Part shown: positions 34,875-37,912 of the stretch, one piece after another
How the letters are laid out: each line of letters starts with the position of its first letter
How positions within the stretch are numbered: position 1 is the stretch's first letter
Assembly (NCBI RefSeq): GCF_013823385.1
Contig: NZ_PNMA01000033.1
Location: forward strand, 1 to 37,912
Source: Hyphomonas sp.
Lineage (GTDB): Bacteria > Pseudomonadota > Alphaproteobacteria > Caulobacterales > Hyphomonadaceae
DNA length: 37,912 nt
Direction: 5' to 3'
Notes under the pieces: model-generated
The model's input: the letters and a program-made list of their open reading frames with translations, nothing else
What the model was told of the DNA's origin: nothing
The model's database searches: none
Translations under genes and position numbers: made by a program

Positions 34875-36125
34875 TTACCCCGCCTTCACCAGCGCATGCC
34901 GCTTCTTGCCGGCCGAGAGCTTGATCGCCCCGTCCTGCATGTCCGCCATCGAGACCTTGGCATTGGGATCAGACACGAGCTCGTCATTGACGCGGATCGC
35001 GCCCTGTTCGATCAGCCGCCGCGCCTCGCCATTGGACTTGGAAAGCCCCGCCGCGGTGCACGCTGCCGCCACAAGAATACCAGCCTCAAGCTCCGCCTGC
35101 GGAACAGTCGCCGTCGGCAGCGCGTCGGCAGACGCTCCGCCCGCAAACACGGCCTTCGCCGCCGCTTCGGCTTCCTTCGCCGCCGCTTCCCCATGCAGCA
35201 GGGCCGTCGCCGCATTCGCCAGCGCAATCTTCGCGTCGTTGATTTCCGCGCCCTCAAGCGCCTCCAGCCGCTCGATCTCTTCGCGGGGCAAATCGGTGAA
35301 GAGGCGCAGGAACTTGCCCACATCGGCGTCTTCGGTGTTGCGCCAGAACTGCCAGTATTCATACGGGCTCTTGCGGTCAGCGTTCAGCCACACGGCCCCG
35401 CCCACGGTCTTGCCCATCTTCACGCCGGAAGAGGTGGTGACGAGATGCGCCGTCACGCCAAAGGCTTCCCCGCCCTCAGCCTTGTGCACCAAGTCCACGC
35501 CCCCCACGATATTGCCCCACTGGTCAGACCCGCCAAGCTGCATCCGGCAGCCATAGCGCCGGTAGAGCTCCAGGAAGTCATAGGACTGCATCAAGAGGTA
35601 GTTGAATTCGAGGAAGGTGTAGGGCTGCTCGGCCTCCAGGCGGCGGCGCACGGTCTCCTGCTTCACCATCGTGTTGATGGTGAAATAGACGCCAATCGCG
35701 CGCAGCATCTCAAGATAGCCAAGCTGCCCCAGCCAGTCATTGTTGTTGACCATGATCGCGTCATTGGCGCCGTCGCCAAAGCGCAGGAACGGCTCGAACG
35801 CGGTCTTGATGCCGGCGATATTGGCGTTGATCTGATCGTCGGTCAGCAGCGGCCGGGATTTCTCCTTGTCGGTCGGATCGCCCACCTTGGTCGTGCCCCC
35901 GCCCATCAGGGCAATCGGCTTGCCCCCATGGCGCTGGAAAATGCGCAGCATCATGATCGTCATCAGATGGCCCACATGCAGGCTGTCGGCCGTCGCGTCA
36001 TAGCCCACATAAGCGACCGGCGTTCCCGTGGCACAATAGGCATCGAGCTCAGCCTTGTGAGTCGTGTCCTTGATGAAGCCGCGCCAGCTCAGCTCGCGCA
36101 GGAATTCCGACTTGAAATCGCTCAT
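34875..36125 (-). CDS. tyrS: Tyrosyl-tRNA synthetase
   Basis: A 416-residue class I aminoacyl-tRNA synthetase that charges tRNA-Tyr. The HIGH-type motif is HVGH (50-53) and the KMSKS-type motif is KMGKT (236-240). Tyrosine-binding QLGGSDQWGNI is at 196-206. The C-terminal S4-like RNA-binding domain covers about 350-416 (AAGLSKSNGEARRLIEQGAIRVN, divided by a turn). Length is normal. It is divergent from anmK across 51 bases, a frequent arrangement in alphaproteobacteria. Confidence 0.97.
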   Translation of the reverse strand: MSDFKSEFLRELSWRGFIKDTTHKAELDAYCATGTPVAYVGYDATADSLHVGHLMTIMMLRIFQRHGGKPIALMGGGTTKVGDPTDKEKSRPLLTDDQINANIAGIKTAFEPFLRFGDGANDAIMVNNNDWLGQLGYLEMLRAIGVYFTINTMVKQETVRRRLEAEQPYTFLEFNYLLMQSYDFLELYRRYGCRMQLGGSDQWGNIVGGVDLVHKAEGGEAFGVTAHLVTTSSGVKMGKTVGGAVWLNADRKSPYEYWQFWRNTEDADVGKFLRLFTDLPREEIERLEALEGAEINDAKIALANAATALLHGEAAAKEAEAAAKAVFAGGASADALPTATVPQAELEAGILVAAACTAAGLSKSNGEARRLIEQGAIRVNDELVSDPNAKVSMADMQDGAIKLSAGKKRHALVKAG

Positions 36126-36176
36126 ATTCTCGTGTCTCCGATGAGATGCGCGCGCCTAACACAGAAAGGGCCAGCC

Positions 36177-37304
36177 TTGAACACCGCTGTTGCAAATTCA
36201 GGTCCCGTCTGGGTCGCAGGCTTCATGTCCGGCACTTCGCTGGACGCGGTCGACGCCGCCATGATCCTGACAGACGGGCAGGATGTGCTGGAGTTCGGCC
36301 CCGTCGCCGAGCGGAAATACACGGGCGAGGAGCGCGCCGTCCTGCAGGCCGCCACCGAGGCCGCCCGCGCGTGGAACTGGCAGGGCCCCCGCCCCGAAGC
36401 CCTCTTCGCCGCCGCCTGCGAGACGATCACCAAAACCCATAGTGACGCATGGGCGATGATGACCGGGCAGGCGGGCGCGCCGCGCCCCGTCCTCGCCGGT
36501 GTCCACGGCCAGACCGTGCTCCACCGCCGCGCGAAGGCAGACCAGCCCGGCGCCACCCTCCAGCTGATCGACGCCCCGTCGATGCAGGCCGCCCTCGGCG
36601 TGCCGCTCGCCTATGATTTCCGCAGCGCCGATGTCGCCGCCGGCGGGCAGGGCGCGCCGCTGGCCCCGGCCTATCACGCCGCCCTGATGAACCGCCTCGG
36701 CGGAGAGCCTGCCGTCGTCCTCAATCTCGGCGGTGTCGCCAATATAACCGCGCGCACCGCAGACGGCACCCTCATCGCCTTCGACACCGGCCCTGCCAAC
36801 GGCCCCATCGATGAATGGGTCGAAGGTCATGGCAAGGGCACGCATGATGCGGGCGGAAAGCTCGCCGCCGCTGGCCGCGTGCATGAAGGGCTGCTGACAC
36901 AGCTTCTCGCCCATGACTGGTTTGACGAGCCCCCGCCCAAATCGCTCGACCGGTATGATTTCAACGCCTCCATGGCGCGCGGTCTCAGCCTCGAAGACGG
37001 CGCCGCGACCCTGACGGAATTTTCCGCCGCCGCCGTCGCCGCCGGCATTCGTCAGCTCCCGGAGGTTCCCGCCCGCCTCATCGCCTGCGGCGGCGGGCGC
37101 CACAATCCCTCCTTCATGGCCGCGCTCGCCCGCCAATGCCCCTGCGCCGTGCTCACCGCAGAGCAGGCCGGCTGGCGCGGCGATTCCATCGAGGCTGAAG
37201 CCTTCGCCCTCCTCGCCGCCCGCACAGCGCGCGGCCTCCCCTTAAGCTGGCCCGGCACCACCGGCGTCCCGTCCCCGCAGCCCGGCGGCGAAATCATCGG
37301 TTGA
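36177..37304 (+). CDS. anmK: Anhydro-N-acetylmuramic acid kinase
   Basis: A 375-residue sugar kinase of the ASKHA fold that opens and phosphorylates 1,6-anhydro-MurNAc to MurNAc-6-phosphate in cell-wall recycling. Family blocks are GFMSGTSLDAVD (15-26), HGQTVLHR, APLAPAYH, LNLGGVANIT, FDTGPANGPIDEW (with the catalytic Asp) and ACGGGRHNPSFM. The start is taken as TTG with AAAGGG six bases before it; the frame runs open far upstream antisense to tyrS, and no in-frame ATG exists before GFM. Five bases behind its stop begins the second 146-bp repeat. Confidence 0.94.
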   Translation: MNTAVANSGPVWVAGFMSGTSLDAVDAAMILTDGQDVLEFGPVAERKYTGEERAVLQAATEAARAWNWQGPRPEALFAAACETITKTHSDAWAMMTGQAGAPRPVLAGVHGQTVLHRRAKADQPGATLQLIDAPSMQAALGVPLAYDFRSADVAAGGQGAPLAPAYHAALMNRLGGEPAVVLNLGGVANITARTADGTLIAFDTGPANGPIDEWVEGHGKGTHDAGGKLAAAGRVHEGLLTQLLAHDWFDEPPPKSLDRYDFNASMARGLSLEDGAATLTEFSAAAVAAGIRQLPEVPARLIACGGGRHNPSFMAALARQCPCAVLTAEQAGWRGDSIEAEAFALLAARTARGLPLSWPGTTGVPSPQPGGEIIG

Positions 37305-37309
37305 CGCCG

Positions 37310-37455
37310 GCCCTCACCTCCCACGCCCTCTGGGCGCGGGCCCCTCCTCTCCCACTTCGCGGGAGAGGGGTTGGGACTTCGCGGCAGGCGGAACGCTAAA
37401 CCCCTCTCCCTCCGGGAGAGGAGGGGCCCATTGCGCAGCAATGGGAGGTGAGGGC
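37310..37455. repeat. 146-bp palindromic intergenic repeat, copy 2
   Basis: Same perfect 14-bp inverted ends and same length as the copy at 17201-17346. The right 55 bases are identical or nearly so (from AACCCCTCTCCC onward), while about 30 central bases differ. It begins five bases behind the anmK stop codon. Confidence 0.9.
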
Positions 37456-37578
37456 CTTCCACCCTATCCAACATATTCTTCTGGTTTGGATCTTAAAATT
37501 TTCATGTTTTTCAAACCCTTACAAAAAATTCCCCCAAACCTTGTCCACCCCCTCCCGCGCCCGGCGTATTCTTGGCGG

Positions 37579-37912
37579 ATGTTCAGCCTCGCCCGCCTCA
37601 GAAAGGAACCCGCGCTCGCGCAGTATTTTGCGTTCGTGCACCCCTTCTTCTGGCCGGTGCTGATCTGGCAGCTCGGGCGCGCAGTCGCCCAGGTCCGCGC
37701 CGCCGGCCGCTGCGGCGCCTTGCTCCGCGTCATGTGGTGGGGCGGCGTGCGCATCGAATATCTCGGCGACGCTGCGCCCAGCCCCTCCGCCTACAGACCA
37801 GTCGAGCCGACGCGCAAAGCCTGGGATGATCCGTCTTGGGCAACTGCCATTCCGGTAGAAATCAACGCTGCTGACACGCACCAAATCTTCCCCTGCACTT
37901 GCGGGGGAAGTG
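37579..37912 (+). CDS. Uncharacterised membrane protein, 3' end cut by the window
   Basis: An open frame from ATG running without a stop to the right edge (at least 111 residues). It starts MFSLARLRKEPALAQYFAF and has one aromatic-rich hydrophobic segment at about 15-35 (HPFFWPVLIWQLGRAV), then a soluble part with two adjacent Trp (VMWWGGVRIEYLG). I do not recognise a named family. GGCGG just before the ATG is a modest ribosome site. The last 25 bases form a CTTCCCC/GGGGAAG hairpin that looks like an intergenic repeat, so the stop codon is probably close behind the window edge. Confidence 0.6.
   Translation, partial: MFSLARLRKEPALAQYFAFVHPFFWPVLIWQLGRAVAQVRAAGRCGALLRVMWWGGVRIEYLGDAAPSPSAYRPVEPTRKAWDDPSWATAIPVEINAADTHQIFPCTCGGS
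37887..37910. repeat. Hairpin resembling a short intergenic repeat, at window edge
   Basis: CTTCCCC and GGGGAAG arms enclose a ten-base loop. It resembles short G/C palindromes of the two repeat families in this window in placement but not in sequence. It overlaps the end of the partial frame at 37579. Confidence 0.4.

Noticed and set aside
34827..36176. In-frame upstream extension of anmK by 450 codons
   Set aside because: It is antisense to tyrS and has the composition of a shadow frame; AnmK homology begins only at about 36200.

Overview
The window looks like chromosomal DNA from a high-GC alphaproteobacterium, most likely a stalked or budding member of the Hyphomonadaceae (Hyphomonas-like). 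This is an inference from four things: the rRNA operon ends in 5S rRNA followed by tRNA-fMet, the usual alphaproteobacterial order; a bactofilin gene overlaps an M23 peptidase gene, the BacA-LmdC arrangement known from Hyphomonas; a perfect CtrA-type site lies upstream of that pair; and the TonB system is of the TtpC type. No phage, plasmid, transposase or CRISPR array was seen.

Layout. 1-917: 3' end of an rRNA operon (23S end, 5S, tRNA-fMet) with terminators. 1058-6547, all minus strand: a prepilin peptidase and an exopolysaccharide set (GH16 glycanase, ExoY-type initiating sugar transferase, Wza-type export lipoprotein, PPP-type phosphatase, ExoA-type glycosyltransferase). 6761-11314, plus strand: small ABM monooxygenase, acyl-CoA dehydrogenase with a displaced catalytic base, GPH-type symporter, and a periplasmic Do-type protease. 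11315-14972: a gene-poor AT-richer stretch, a membrane O-acyltransferase with an SGNH domain, and a secreted DUF5694-like protein. 14976-19986: TauD-type dioxygenase, RarA, an aminoglycoside phosphotransferase-fold kinase coupled to an RluA-type pseudouridine synthase, and a UDP-glucuronate 4-epimerase-like enzyme. 20100-22148: SppA and tRNA-Gln.

22149-28580 is the most coherent system: a long untranslated leader with a possible leader peptide, then DUF3450 protein, TtpC-like ExbB with a periplasmic coiled coil, ExbB, two ExbD paralogues, TonB, and a secreted TPR protein. Together they should form a proton-motive-force-driven motor that energises outer-membrane transporters. It ends at a terminator followed directly by an array of TGTCC pentamers at about 10-bp steps, the least explained sequence in the window.

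28810-31219: bactofilin, LmdC-like peptidase and a one-cysteine Bcp peroxiredoxin. 31314-37304: a YhdP/AsmA-like giant envelope protein with a TTG start, then divergent tyrS and anmK. Two 146-bp palindromic repeats with perfect 14-bp inverted ends lie just behind rarA and anmK, and a different 101-bp repeat with perfect 12-bp inverted ends lies behind the yhdP-like gene. The right edge cuts an uncharacterised membrane protein gene.
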